NCBI RefSeq assembly: GCF_030547185.1
Contig: NZ_JAUOQR010000016.1
Coordinates: 1 to 55,352 of the forward strand
Direction: 5' to 3'
Length of the DNA stretch: 55,352 nucleotides
From: Neptuniibacter sp. 1_MG-2023
GTDB taxonomy: Bacteria > Pseudomonadota > Gammaproteobacteria > Pseudomonadales > Balneatricaceae
Both the position numbers and the translations under genes were made by a program. This document shows positions 1 through 7,275 of the stretch, piece after piece (position 1 is the first letter of the stretch; each line of letters begins with the position of its first letter). The notes below the pieces were generated by a model, which did no database searches, was not told the DNA's origin, and worked only from the letters and a program-made list of their open reading frames with translations.

Positions 1-46
1 TAACCCCGGGCGAAGGCCGTTGGTTCAAATCCAGTCCCCGCTACCA
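1..46 (+). pseudogene. tRNA-fMet-like remnant, copy 1 (3' part only)
   Basis: The window opens inside a tRNA-like sequence. It keeps the T arm (GTTGG, TTCAAAT loop, CCAGT) and a 3' end reading CCCCGCTACCA, as in bacterial initiator tRNAs. The 5' part lies outside the window. The copy at 117-197 shows the same unit with a disrupted anticodon arm, so this copy is probably also a pseudogene, but an intact 5' half upstream cannot be excluded. Confidence 0.5.
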
Positions 47-55
47 AATACAGAG

Positions 56-90
56 AAAGCCGATTTAGTTAGTTCTAGGTCGGCTTTTTT
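56..90 (+). terminator. Rho-independent terminator of repeat copy 1
   Basis: AAAGCCGA pairs with TCGGCTTT and is followed by a run of T. It follows the tRNA-like 3' end by about 10 bases. Confidence 0.75.
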
Positions 91-116
91 GCGTCTGGAG
101 TTTATGGTTTTTAAAA

Positions 117-197
117 GATGTAGCTCGGTAGCTCGTCGGGCTCAGCGCTTGTAACCCCGGGCGAAGGCCGTTGGTTCAAATCCAGTCCCCGCTACCA
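117..197 (+). pseudogene. tRNA-fMet-like pseudogene, copy 2
   Basis: This 81-base unit contains GGTAGCTCGTCGGGCTCA, the D-arm and anticodon-stem sequence typical of initiator tRNA-Met, and ends GTCCCCGCTACCA. Two changes argue against function. The 5' acceptor strand (normally CGCGGGG) is replaced by unrelated sequence. About seven bases (GCGCTTG) are inserted at the anticodon CAT, so CTCATAACCC becomes CTCA-insert-TAACCC. The T arm is intact. A tRNA scan with covariance scoring would settle it. Confidence 0.6.
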
Positions 198-206
198 AAT
201 ACAGAG

Positions 207-241
207 AAAGCCGATTTAGTTAGTTCTAAGTCGGTTTTTTT
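207..241 (+). terminator. Rho-independent terminator of repeat copy 2
   Basis: AAAGCCGA with TCGGTTTT and seven T. It is the same position and stem as in copy 1, with one G-U substitution in the right arm. Confidence 0.65.
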
Positions 242-267
242 GCGTCTGGAGATTATGATTTTTAAAG

Positions 268-347
268 GATGTAGCTTGGTAGCTCGTCGGGCTCAGCTCT
301 TGTAAGGCCAGGCGAAGGTCGTTGGTTCAAATCCAGCCTCGGCTACC
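268..347 (+). pseudogene. tRNA-fMet-like pseudogene, copy 3
   Basis: This is the most diverged copy. D-arm and anticodon-stem sequence GGTAGCTCGTCGGGCTCA is kept, the anticodon region carries a similar insertion (GCTCTTG), and the 3' acceptor has changed to CCTCGGCTACCA with no matching 5' strand. The T arm GTTGG/CCAGC still pairs fully. It reads as a decayed tRNA gene rather than a working one. Confidence 0.55.
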
Positions 348-357
348 AAATACAGAG

Positions 358-390
358 AAAGCCGATTGAGCTATGCTAAATCGGCTTTTT
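358..390 (+). terminator. Rho-independent terminator of repeat copy 3
   Basis: AAAGCCGATT pairs with AATCGGCTTT and is followed by TTT. It ends the tRNA-like array about 40 bp before the convergent LLM gene. Confidence 0.7.
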
Positions 391-403
391 ACCGAAGGTC
401 TGA

Positions 404-427
404 GTTTTTAGCCCGTTAATTTAGGGC
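404..427 (-). terminator. Weak terminator after the LLM gene
   Basis: Reading the minus strand after the stop at 431, GCCC and GGGC can pair around an AT-rich loop, followed by TAAAAA. The stem is only 4 bp, so termination here is uncertain. Confidence 0.3.
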
Positions 428-430
428 GGT

Positions 431-1459
431 TTATGAGTTGAATGCTTGGGCTAATTTACGGTAGCTATCACAGCGTTTTTCAAAACTGTGGGTTACAGCC
501 ACAACCATCACCTCGTCTACATCATAGTAGTTCGCTTGCTCTTCTAATTTAGCCCTACATTCACTAGGTGTGCCGGTGATGATGCTATCCCGTGTTTCAT
601 GGAAGTAAGCTTGATCAGAAGGCGAGAGTTTTTTCATCAGGTCTAGGCAAGTCTCAGGAGGTTTAACCTCTTCACGAATACCATGGCGAAAGGCTAAGAC
701 TTTCCAGTAGGTATGGGAGGCGGCTAAAAGTTCTGCTTCCTCTTTTGTCTCTGCTGCAATGGCGGCACTGGCGATAATAGCGGGTCCCGATTGGGAGGCA
801 CTTTCTGTGCGTGGTCGATACAGTTTGCGATACCGTTTAATAATGTCGGCGGAACGCTCGTGGGTGCCAATAAAGAGGGCTAATACAAAGCCTAATCCCA
901 TGGATGCCGCTAAATCTATACTGCCATCGCTAGAACCTAAGGTCCAAAGCGCTGGGGAGCTTCCACCCATAGGTGTCGTTGTTAGGTCTGAAAATGGATG
1001 CTGGTTTGCAAACTGATAATCGTCAATAAAAGCGGTTAAGGCTTCTAGTTGGCGAGGATAATGGTCAGATGCTAATGGGTTGTGTGGATAGGCTAAAGCG
1101 ATGCTTGACGCTTCTGATCCACCTGGTGCTCGGCCAACACCTAAATCGATTCGACCAGGATGAAAGGCTTCAAGTGTTTTAAAGACTTCAGCAACTTTGT
1201 AAGGGCTGTAGTGGGAGAGCATAACGCCGCCACTACCCACTTTGATTTGTTTGGTGTTGGCGGCAATTTGGCCAATAACAATTTCTGGGGCTGAGCTGGC
1301 ATAAGCGGGGGTTGAGTGGTGCTCAGCAATCCAATAGCGGTGATAATTTAGCTCATCCGCTAACTTAGCTAATTTGATACTGTCATTTAATGCATCAGCT
1401 TGGTTTTTCCCATCGTGAACAGGAGATTGATCTACAATGCTTAAGTTGATATTAGCCAT
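431..1459 (-). CDS. LLM-class flavin-dependent oxidoreductase (MsnO8-like)
   Basis: This 342-residue protein belongs to the bacterial luciferase-like superfamily. The N-terminus (NINLSIVDQSPV), the EHHSTPAYASSAPEI segment, the SGGVMLSHYSPYKVAE block and RIDLGVGRAPGG are typical of the MsnO8 subgroup of FMN-dependent TIM-barrel monooxygenases. The substrate cannot be read from sequence. The start overlaps the end of the GlcG-like gene by 8 bp, and that gene follows a sigma-54 activator by 4 bp, so the three are almost certainly one transcript. The location beside an aromatic pathway suggests a catabolic accessory role, but this is inference. Confidence 0.85.
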   Translation of the reverse strand: MANINLSIVDQSPVHDGKNQADALNDSIKLAKLADELNYHRYWIAEHHSTPAYASSAPEIVIGQIAANTKQIKVGSGGVMLSHYSPYKVAEVFKTLEAFHPGRIDLGVGRAPGGSEASSIALAYPHNPLASDHYPRQLEALTAFIDDYQFANQHPFSDLTTTPMGGSSPALWTLGSSDGSIDLAASMGLGFVLALFIGTHERSADIIKRYRKLYRPRTESASQSGPAIIASAAIAAETKEEAELLAASHTYWKVLAFRHGIREEVKPPETCLDLMKKLSPSDQAYFHETRDSIITGTPSECRAKLEEQANYYDVDEVMVVAVTHSFEKRCDSYRKLAQAFNS

Positions 1460-1850
1460 CCAGTTCAGCTTCCTTTACCGCAAATTCTGCAATGGTTGTA
1501 TCTTGCGCTTCAGTGGCACCTGAGATACCGATCGCACCGATTTGAGTGCCATCAACAAAAATGGGCTGCCCTCCGCCAAAACCAATAAGGCCCTGATTAG
1601 AGTTTTCCATACCTAAGAGATTCTCCTCTCTAATCAGTTTGCCGAAAACACCTGATGGAATAGGGAAGAGGCTTGAGGTTTTTGCTTTGCCAACCGCTAC
1701 ATCAATTGATCCTAAAAACGCATGATCCATACGGTGAAAAGCATTAAGGTGCCCACCTTGATCAGTGATCGCGATACATACTTGAACGCCAAGTTCTTCT
1801 GCTTTTTGTTCTGCTTTTGTGATTAATGTGGCGGCTAATAATTGGTTCAT
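1452..1850 (-). CDS. GlcG/HbpS-family protein (DUF336)
   Basis: 132 residues. The pattern MNQLLAATLITKAEQKAEELG, IAITDQGGHLNAFHRMD, and the Gly-rich GLIGFGGGQPIF followed by GAIGISGA near the C-terminus is the GlcG/HbpS fold (PF03928). Family members bind haem or act as small accessory proteins and are common in aromatic catabolic gene clusters. It lies between a sigma-54 activator (4-bp gap) and an LLM oxidoreductase (8-bp overlap), indicating translational coupling. The specific function is unknown. Confidence 0.85.
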   Translation of the reverse strand: MNQLLAATLITKAEQKAEELGVQVCIAITDQGGHLNAFHRMDHAFLGSIDVAVGKAKTSSLFPIPSGVFGKLIREENLLGMENSNQGLIGFGGGQPIFVDGTQIGAIGISGATEAQDTTIAEFAVKEAELDG

Positions 1851-1854
1851 GTTC

Positions 1855-3537
1855 TTATCCTTTCTCTTCCATTTTCTTCATACGGTATGCGAGTGTGGGT
1901 CTAGAAATACCTAAAATACGCGCGGCTTCTGATACATTGCCTTGGGCGTTGTCTAATGCATAATCTAAAAACTTTTGTTCAATATCTTCTAATGAACCGC
2001 AATCATTAAGTGCTTTTTGAATCCATAGTGTGGATTGTTGCTTTGCTTCATTTTCGGATGAATCTATTAAGTATCCATCCTCTGATAATGTCTGGCTTGC
2101 TTTAAAACTAAGGGTTGGGAATAAAACCGTTGCGCTGATTTCTTCGCCACTATCGGTAAGAATAAGTGCCCGTTCAATCAGGTTTTCTAGTTCACGAACA
2201 TTACCCGGCCAGTCATAATTCATCATTGCCTGCATGGCTAGCCCTGAAAGTCCCGCGGTTCTTTTGCTGTAGTAGGCGTGATATTTCTCAAGAAAGTGCT
2301 CGATCAATAAAATAAGATCTTCGCTACGCTCTCTTAATGGCGGTATATGAATCGGGTAAACATTTAAACGGTAGTATAGATCGGCTCTAAAGCGCCCTGT
2401 TTTAACCGCTTCCTCTAATGATTCGTTGGTTGCGGCGACTACACGGACATCAACTTTTCGGGTTTGACTATCGCCAACGCGCTCTAGTTCACCTTCTTGT
2501 AAAACTCTTAAGAGTGCCGCTTGTGCGCGAGGGGATAGCTCAATCACTTCATCTAAGAAAATCGTCCCTTGATGGGCCCGTTCAAATTTTCCTTCTCTGG
2601 AATTGCTTGCCCCTGTGAATGCTCCTTTTTCGACACCAAAGAGTTCTGATTCTATAAGGTCAGGGGGGATGGCTGCGCAGTTTACCGCAACAAATTTTTT
2701 ATTTTCTCGGTTACTTGCATCATGTATTGCCCGTGCAACTAACTCTTTACCTACACCGGTTTCACCGAGTAGAAGTACAGTAACATTGGCGTCGGCTGCT
2801 CTGTTAGCTAATTTACAGACATGCTGAAAGCCGGGGGATTGTCCGCGGAAGTTACCTAAGGTCGATTTTTTATCAACTTTATGGCGTAAAACGGAGATCT
2901 GAGATTGAAGTTCATACAGCTCTTCAATAATAGGCGAACGACTAAAGTATTTACGATAGGTGGCTACATCGTCCCATTCTTCAGCGGGTTTACCTACGAG
3001 CAAGCAGGTGTTGTCACCACAGCCTCGGCAAGTGATCTCTTTAAAAAGTATCTCTCGACCAAGTAGAGCGGATGTGAAGGCACTGGCTTGTCCAATAAGG
3101 CTCCAGCAAACCGGTTCTTCAAGTTGTCCTAACTCTGTGCAGAACATTTCAGCTTCATAAGAATCATGCATGATGTATTCAGCATAAAAATGTCCACTGG
3201 CTTGATCGACTTCAAGTTGCTGTTCATCAACACGGACAAAGCCTTTAAGGGAGTGAAGGCTAAAACCCGTACGGATTAAGTCTAGAGGTTCTTTTGATTC
3301 ACTTAACCGTAGCGCCAGTTGGGCATCTTTTTTGCCAATACTATAGCCCAAGCGCATAAAAAAGCCTTTAGCGCGCTCCAGCCCTAGGGTTTCTATCTGC
3401 TCTTTACGAAACTCTGCAAGCGCGATCAATTGCATGAGTAGAACTCGTTGTTCGTCCAACCAGATCTGTCCATCTCGTTCATCAAAACGAACTTGTTGGC
3501 AAAGCTGTGGATTTACTGGCAATTTTAAATGTTCCAT
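1855..3537 (-). CDS. Sigma-54-dependent activator, XylR/DmpR family (activator 1)
   Basis: 560 residues in the order XylR_N sensor (about 15-115), V4R (about 120-185), linker, AAA+ domain and Fis-type HTH. Walker A is GETGVGK at 258-264, GAFTGA at 305-310 contacts sigma-54, Walker B is FLDE at 327-330, and the C-terminal helix reads EAARILGISRPTLAYRMKK. Residues matching the MopR zinc site are present (C144, E167, C170, C178), as is the phenol-contact His (H95). The phenol-contact Trp is Met here (M123). CRGCGDNTC resembles XylR more than DmpR. It probably senses an aromatic effector different from that of the two tandem paralogues, and likely controls the GlcG/LLM genes downstream. Confidence 0.93.
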   Translation of the reverse strand: MEHLKLPVNPQLCQQVRFDERDGQIWLDEQRVLLMQLIALAEFRKEQIETLGLERAKGFFMRLGYSIGKKDAQLALRLSESKEPLDLIRTGFSLHSLKGFVRVDEQQLEVDQASGHFYAEYIMHDSYEAEMFCTELGQLEEPVCWSLIGQASAFTSALLGREILFKEITCRGCGDNTCLLVGKPAEEWDDVATYRKYFSRSPIIEELYELQSQISVLRHKVDKKSTLGNFRGQSPGFQHVCKLANRAADANVTVLLLGETGVGKELVARAIHDASNRENKKFVAVNCAAIPPDLIESELFGVEKGAFTGASNSREGKFERAHQGTIFLDEVIELSPRAQAALLRVLQEGELERVGDSQTRKVDVRVVAATNESLEEAVKTGRFRADLYYRLNVYPIHIPPLRERSEDLILLIEHFLEKYHAYYSKRTAGLSGLAMQAMMNYDWPGNVRELENLIERALILTDSGEEISATVLFPTLSFKASQTLSEDGYLIDSSENEAKQQSTLWIQKALNDCGSLEDIEQKFLDYALDNAQGNVSEAARILGISRPTLAYRMKKMEEKG

Positions 3538-3636
3538 ACGATCCCCAATTGGCTTTTCGTTTGATTCTATAATATCTCGTATATAAAATTTACTGGTATA
3601 ATTGAGAACTTAAATCCTATAAATGGGACAATATAG
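3538..3636. promoter_or_regulatory. Divergent promoter region, activator 1 / LysR
   Basis: 99 bp separate the two divergent start codons. A TATAAT-like box occurs near 3597-3602, about 35 bp before the LysR start, and another TATAAT near 3568. No convincing -35 partner or sigma-54 motif is visible. LysR-type proteins usually bind such divergent regions, so autoregulation here is plausible. Confidence 0.4.
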
Positions 3637-4536
3637 ATGGATTTTCATAATCTTTATCTTTTCGTCAAAGTGGTTGATCGTGGTAGCTATATAGCTGCGG
3701 CTAAAGAGCTGAATATGCCGAGCTCTACATTGAGTCGCCGTATACAGCAGCTCGAGGAGCAGCTGGGCTATCAGCTTTTGTATAGGAGCTCACGTAAACT
3801 CTCTATGACAGAAGCCGGCGCATTATTTTACCGACGCTGTCAGCCATTATATGAGGAGCTTAGTGATGCAACTCAAGGCTTAGAGGGGGAGCTGACATCT
3901 CCCCAAGGAAACCTAAAAATCACTGCACCAGTGAGTTTAGCTAATGAGTTGTTAAATGCATGGTTTTTTGAGTTTATGGAGTGTTACCCCAAGATCAATA
4001 TCGATCTGTTACTGTCGAACAGTAATATAGCGCTAAAAGAGGAGGGGATTGATATAGCTTTCCGTATTGGAGAGATACATATCGCAGATTGGATATCCCG
4101 TTTTTTGTTTACCTCCCGTTTTTCATTATGTGCAAGCCCTCGTCTAATTGAGCGTTTAGGTCATCCGACCTCGATCAACGAGTTAAAAGATTATCCGTTA
4201 ATTTTGTCGCGTCGCTCTCCTATTTGGAATTTTACCGATAGATATGGAAATACCTCTGAGTTTACCGGCGAGGCTCGGTTGATCTTTGATGAGCTACAAG
4301 GTGCCGCTGAGGCAGTTGAAGCGGGTATTGGTGTGGCTTGCTTACCCGATTATATTGTTGGCGAGGCATTAACAACGGGGCGCTTGATTACCCTTCTACC
4401 TGAATATGAGCCGGCTGGGCGAGAGGTGAAAATGGTTTATCCCCATCGCCAATATCTGCCAACCAAAGTTAGATTGTTTATTGACTTTATTTTGGCGAAA
4501 ACGGAAGAGGAGCGAAAGGTTATGGCCGCGACTTAG
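3637..4536 (+). CDS. LysR-family transcriptional regulator (CrgA-like)
   Basis: 299 residues. The N-terminal winged HTH reads LYLFVKVVDRGSYIAAAKEL...STLSRRIQQLEEQLG, followed by an effector-binding domain from about residue 90. The shape, including PVSLANELL and GIGVACLPDYIV, is that of the CrgA/DsdC-like LysR group. It is divergent from activator 1 and convergent with the meta-cleavage operon, whose terminator lies 17 bp past its stop. The target is not evident. The DNA between it and activator 1 is the likely operator. No known meta-pathway regulator of this subgroup comes to mind. Confidence 0.9.
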   Translation: MDFHNLYLFVKVVDRGSYIAAAKELNMPSSTLSRRIQQLEEQLGYQLLYRSSRKLSMTEAGALFYRRCQPLYEELSDATQGLEGELTSPQGNLKITAPVSLANELLNAWFFEFMECYPKINIDLLLSNSNIALKEEGIDIAFRIGEIHIADWISRFLFTSRFSLCASPRLIERLGHPTSINELKDYPLILSRRSPIWNFTDRYGNTSEFTGEARLIFDELQGAAEAVEAGIGVACLPDYIVGEALTTGRLITLLPEYEPAGREVKMVYPHRQYLPTKVRLFIDFILAKTEEERKVMAAT

Positions 4537-4552
4537 TCTTCGACCTTTTGAC

Positions 4553-4577
4553 AAAAAAAGCCCTGCAGGCGCAGGGC
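4553..4577 (-). terminator. Terminator of the meta-cleavage operon
   Basis: GCCCTGC and GCAGGGC form a 7-bp GC-rich stem with an AGGC loop. On the minus strand it is followed by seven T. It lies between the convergent dmpI and LysR genes and may weakly stop both. Confidence 0.8.
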
Positions 4578-4642
4578 AAAGGTGTAGATCAATGCTCGTT
4601 TACAAGGACGATGAAGTAGTGAATGTTAATCTTAGCCTAGCT

Positions 4643-4834
4643 CTACTTGCCTAATTTTTTAGCGGACTCTCCCGCGATACCGAAATGCTGTTTAGGCATC
4701 TCATTAATCATAATACGGACGCTAGGTTTAGGTGCATCTAAGGCTCTAACACAAGCATCAGTTACTTCGGCTATAAGGCGCTCTTTCTGTTCATCAGAAC
4801 GTCCTTCCATAATGTTGATCTGTATAATTGGCAT
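4643..4834 (-). CDS. dmpI: 4-oxalocrotonate tautomerase
   Basis: 63 codons. After Met removal the protein starts PIIQINIMEGR, giving the catalytic Pro1 and Arg11. Counting from Pro1, Arg39 and Phe50 also fall where the tautomerase family requires them. It converts the enol to the keto form of 2-oxohex-3-enedioate between DmpC and DmpH. It is the last gene of the meta operon, 8 bp after the ABM membrane gene. In Pseudomonas CF600 dmpI is likewise last and follows dmpH directly, so the inserted gene here is unusual. Confidence 0.95.
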   Translation of the reverse strand: MPIIQINIMEGRSDEQKERLIAEVTDACVRALDAPKPSVRIMINEMPKQHFGIAGESAKKLGK

Positions 4835-4842
4835 ATCTTCCC

Positions 4843-5427
4843 TCAGCTATAAAGCCATGATTTTAATAGACGCGTTACTCTGGGCATAACGACATAGGTC
4901 ATCAACAAAACTTGGGCTACGACGATTGTTAATGTTTTAAACCAAAAAGACATTGGCTCTAAAATGGGAGCAAACGCTAAGTTGATTGCGACAACAAGAA
5001 CATAAACGACAATGATTAATATCAGCGCCATTTTGTGAGGAGAAGGGTGCTTTTGGATGGGTAGTTCAGGTAGATCAAACCAAAACTCAAGTCCTGTTCC
5101 TCGTTTTGTTACCGCTTCCCCTTCAACTAAACTTTCAAGTTTAGCTAACCATTCGCTTCTTGTTTCAGATTGTTCCCAATGCTGACAATTAGCATAATTA
5201 TCAAAGCGATAGATAATGACGTATTCATGGTTAGTTGCTTGGCTAGGTCGTAAAACATTTGTTCCCAGATGACCGGGGTAACTAGATGCAGCATTGATCA
5301 CACCTGAAACCCAGTTTTCATACTCGGCCTCAGAACCTAACTTTACTTTACGTGAGATGCTGACCGTAATGGGACCTTCATCTCCCGGTTGGCAAACCGT
5401 AGGTTTAGTATTTTCTGCTGAATTCAT
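4843..5427 (-). CDS. ABM-domain membrane protein inside the meta operon
   Basis: 194 residues. Residues about 15-110 look like an antibiotic-biosynthesis-monooxygenase (ABM, dimeric ferredoxin-like) domain: ITVSISRKVK..., YENWVSGVINAASSYPGHLG, YVIIYRFDNYANCQHW. The C-terminal third has two hydrophobic helices (about 132-155 and 162-182). Soluble ABM domains act on quinone-like or haem substrates without cofactors, but no catalytic residue can be assigned here. It sits between dmpH (24-bp gap) and dmpI (8-bp gap), so it must be cotranscribed with the pathway. A role in handling reactive catechol or quinone products at the membrane is conjecture. Confidence 0.75.
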   Translation of the reverse strand: MNSAENTKPTVCQPGDEGPITVSISRKVKLGSEAEYENWVSGVINAASSYPGHLGTNVLRPSQATNHEYVIIYRFDNYANCQHWEQSETRSEWLAKLESLVEGEAVTKRGTGLEFWFDLPELPIQKHPSPHKMALILIIVVYVLVVAINLAFAPILEPMSFWFKTLTIVVAQVLLMTYVVMPRVTRLLKSWLYS

Positions 5428-5451
5428 CTAGTTACCCCTTTTAAGTACTAA

Positions 5452-6243
5452 CTATACGAACTTACCACTAACAGTACCTAAGTCTTGATAGCGCACTGTA
5501 AAGCTATCGCCTTTATTAACTTGGACGGCCGCGGTAATTGCTCCGATCATAATAAAGGTTCCGGCAGGGATTTCTTCCCCTCGTTCACCTAACATATTAG
5601 CCAGCATTGCAACGGAGGATGCTGGGTGTCCTAGTACGGCCGCACCGGCACCTACTTGAACCACTTCACCGTTGATCTCCATTACCACACCAATATTTTT
5701 CAGATCTAAGTCTTCAGCTTTAGCCATAGTGCCACCGGCGACAAAACGGCTTGATGAGGAGTTGTCAGCAATAACGCTTTTAAGATCAAATTTAAAATCC
5801 TTGTAGCGTGAATCAATGACTTCCACTGCCGGCATAACAAAATCAGTTGCGCGTAGAACATCAGCAATATGTACACCTGGGCCCTTTAGGGGGGCTTTAG
5901 TAACAAAGGCTAGCTCAGCTTCTATTTTGGGATGGATCAGTTCATCAATTTTGATTTCACCGCCATCAGGAACAGAGAAATAATCTGCAAGGAAACCATA
6001 GCAAGGATGTTCAACGCCCATTTGAGCCATTTTAGCCCATGAGGTTAACCCCATTTTCATGCCAACAATTTTAGTGCCGCGGGCCTCTTTACGGCGACGC
6101 ATCTCCCATTGAATATCGAAGGCATCTTCGTATGTCATATCAGGGAAATCATCGGTTATTTTAGTGATTTCGTACGCTTTTAACTCGGCGTTTTCACAAT
6201 GCTCGGCTAGTTGTTCAATTTGTGCTTTTGTTAGATTGCCCAT
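5452..6243 (-). CDS. dmpH: 4-oxalocrotonate (2-oxo-3-hexenedioate) decarboxylase
   Basis: 263 residues of the hydratase/decarboxylase family shared with DmpE. Conserved blocks include KIVGMKMGLTS, HPKIEAELAFV and FVMPAVEVIDSRYKDFKF. It decarboxylates the keto tautomer to 2-hydroxypenta-2,4-dienoate, with Mg2+ expected. Assignment as DmpH rather than DmpE follows from position after dmpG, the MGLTSWAKMAQMGVEHPCYGFL motif, and the presence of a second clearer DmpE at 8218. The start codon overlaps the dmpG stop by one base. Confidence 0.93.
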   Translation of the reverse strand: MGNLTKAQIEQLAEHCENAELKAYEITKITDDFPDMTYEDAFDIQWEMRRRKEARGTKIVGMKMGLTSWAKMAQMGVEHPCYGFLADYFSVPDGGEIKIDELIHPKIEAELAFVTKAPLKGPGVHIADVLRATDFVMPAVEVIDSRYKDFKFDLKSVIADNSSSSRFVAGGTMAKAEDLDLKNIGVVMEINGEVVQVGAGAAVLGHPASSVAMLANMLGERGEEIPAGTFIMIGAITAAVQVNKGDSFTVRYQDLGTVSGKFV

Positions 6244-7271
6244 TAGATTAATCCTTTTTCTTTAGCCATTGTTAGGGCCAAATCTTCAATCATATCTTCT
6301 TGGCCACCCACAGTACCGCGACGACCGAGTTCAACTAAAATATCCCGTGCTTGGATACCATATTTGGCTTCTGCACGCTGAGCAAAGAGAAGGAATGAGC
6401 TATAAACGCCCGCATAACCTAGAGTTAATGCATCACGGTCAACACGTATAGGTTGATCCATTAGAGGGACGACTAAATCTTCCGCAACATCCATAATCTT
6501 ATAGAGATCTACACCATGATTAGCGTGCATACGGTCAAGCACAGCGACAAACACTTCGAGTGGTGTATTGCCGGCGCCGGCGCCTAAACCGGCTACAGAC
6601 CCATCTATGCGGTTTGCACCCGCATCAACTGCCGCTAATGAGTTAGCTATAGCCATCCCCATATTGTGATGACCGTGGAAGCCGAGTTCTGTATTTGGGT
6701 TTAATTCAGAGCGTAGTAGACCGATCTTTTCGGATACTTCGTCGGGTAGCATGTAACCTGCGGAATCGGTGCAATAGATACAGTTAGCACCGTAGCTTTC
6801 CATCAATTTTGCTTGTTCTAGTATTTTCTCTGCAGACACCATATGCGCCATCATAAGAAAGCCCACTGTATCCATATCCATCTTAGCGGCCATGCCTATA
6901 TGCTGCTCAGATACATCCGCTTCTGTACAGTGAGTCGCTACACGTATAGTGTTTACACCACAGTCACGGGCCATTTTAAGATGATCGACGGTACCAATGC
7001 CTGGCAATAATAATGCAGACACTTTTGCGTTTTTCATTTTTGGTATGACAGCGTTTAGGTACTCTTCGTCGGTATGGGCTGGAAAACCATAGTTCAAAGA
7101 TGAGCCGCCTAAACCATCACCATGAGTGACTTCTATTAGAGGGATTCCTGCATCATCTAAGCCGGTTGAAATAGCAACCATCTGCTCTAATGAAAGTTGA
7201 TGACGTTTAGCATGCATTCCATCACGCAGACTCATATCGTGAAGTGTTACGTTTTTACCTGTTAAGTCCAT
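6243..7271 (-). CDS. dmpG: 4-hydroxy-2-oxovalerate aldolase
   Basis: 342 residues with the start placed at [20 protein letters not shown]. This ATG lies 4 bp after the dmpF stop and has a GAGG ribosome site 8 bases upstream; the frame stays open 18 codons further but would overlap dmpF. Family features are the N-terminal SLRDG loop, [12 protein letters not shown], and metal-ligand HGHHN (GFHGHHNMG). A C-terminal communication domain follows. The enzyme splits 4-hydroxy-2-oxovalerate into pyruvate and acetaldehyde, which is channelled to its partner DmpF. Confidence 0.95.
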   Translation of the reverse strand: MDLTGKNVTLHDMSLRDGMHAKRHQLSLEQMVAISTGLDDAGIPLIEVTHGDGLGGSSLNYGFPAHTDEEYLNAVIPKMKNAKVSALLLPGIGTVDHLKMARDCGVNTIRVATHCTEADVSEQHIGMAAKMDMDTVGFLMMAHMVSAEKILEQAKLMESYGANCIYCTDSAGYMLPDEVSEKIGLLRSELNPNTELGFHGHHNMGMAIANSLAAVDAGANRIDGSVAGLGAGAGNTPLEVFVAVLDRMHANHGVDLYKIMDVAEDLVVPLMDQPIRVDRDALTLGYAGVYSSFLLFAQRAEAKYGIQARDILVELGRRGTVGGQEDMIEDLALTMAKEKGLI

Positions 7272-7275
7272 TGTT

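Larger units (their letters stand above)
1..390 (+). repeat. 151-bp tandem repeat of tRNA-like unit plus terminator (2.6 copies)
   Basis: The same block recurs at 1, 152 and 303, a period of exactly 151 bp. Each block holds a tRNA-like 3' half ending CTACCA, an ACAGAGAAAGCCGA...TCGGC(T)n hairpin, a GCGTCTGGAG spacer and a degenerate tRNA 5' half. Copies 1 and 2 are nearly identical, while copy 3 has diverged in the anticodon and acceptor regions. It resembles a tandem initiator-tRNA array (compare metZWV in E. coli) that is decaying. The array probably extends to the left of the window. Confidence 0.8.

Noticed and set aside
1-390. CRISPR-like repeats
   Set aside because: The repeats are tandem with no unique spacers and each contains tRNA-like sequence and a terminator.
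4843-5427. Calling the ABM gene a pathway monooxygenase
   Set aside because: No step of the meta pathway is missing, and no catalytic residue could be assigned, so only the domain is named.
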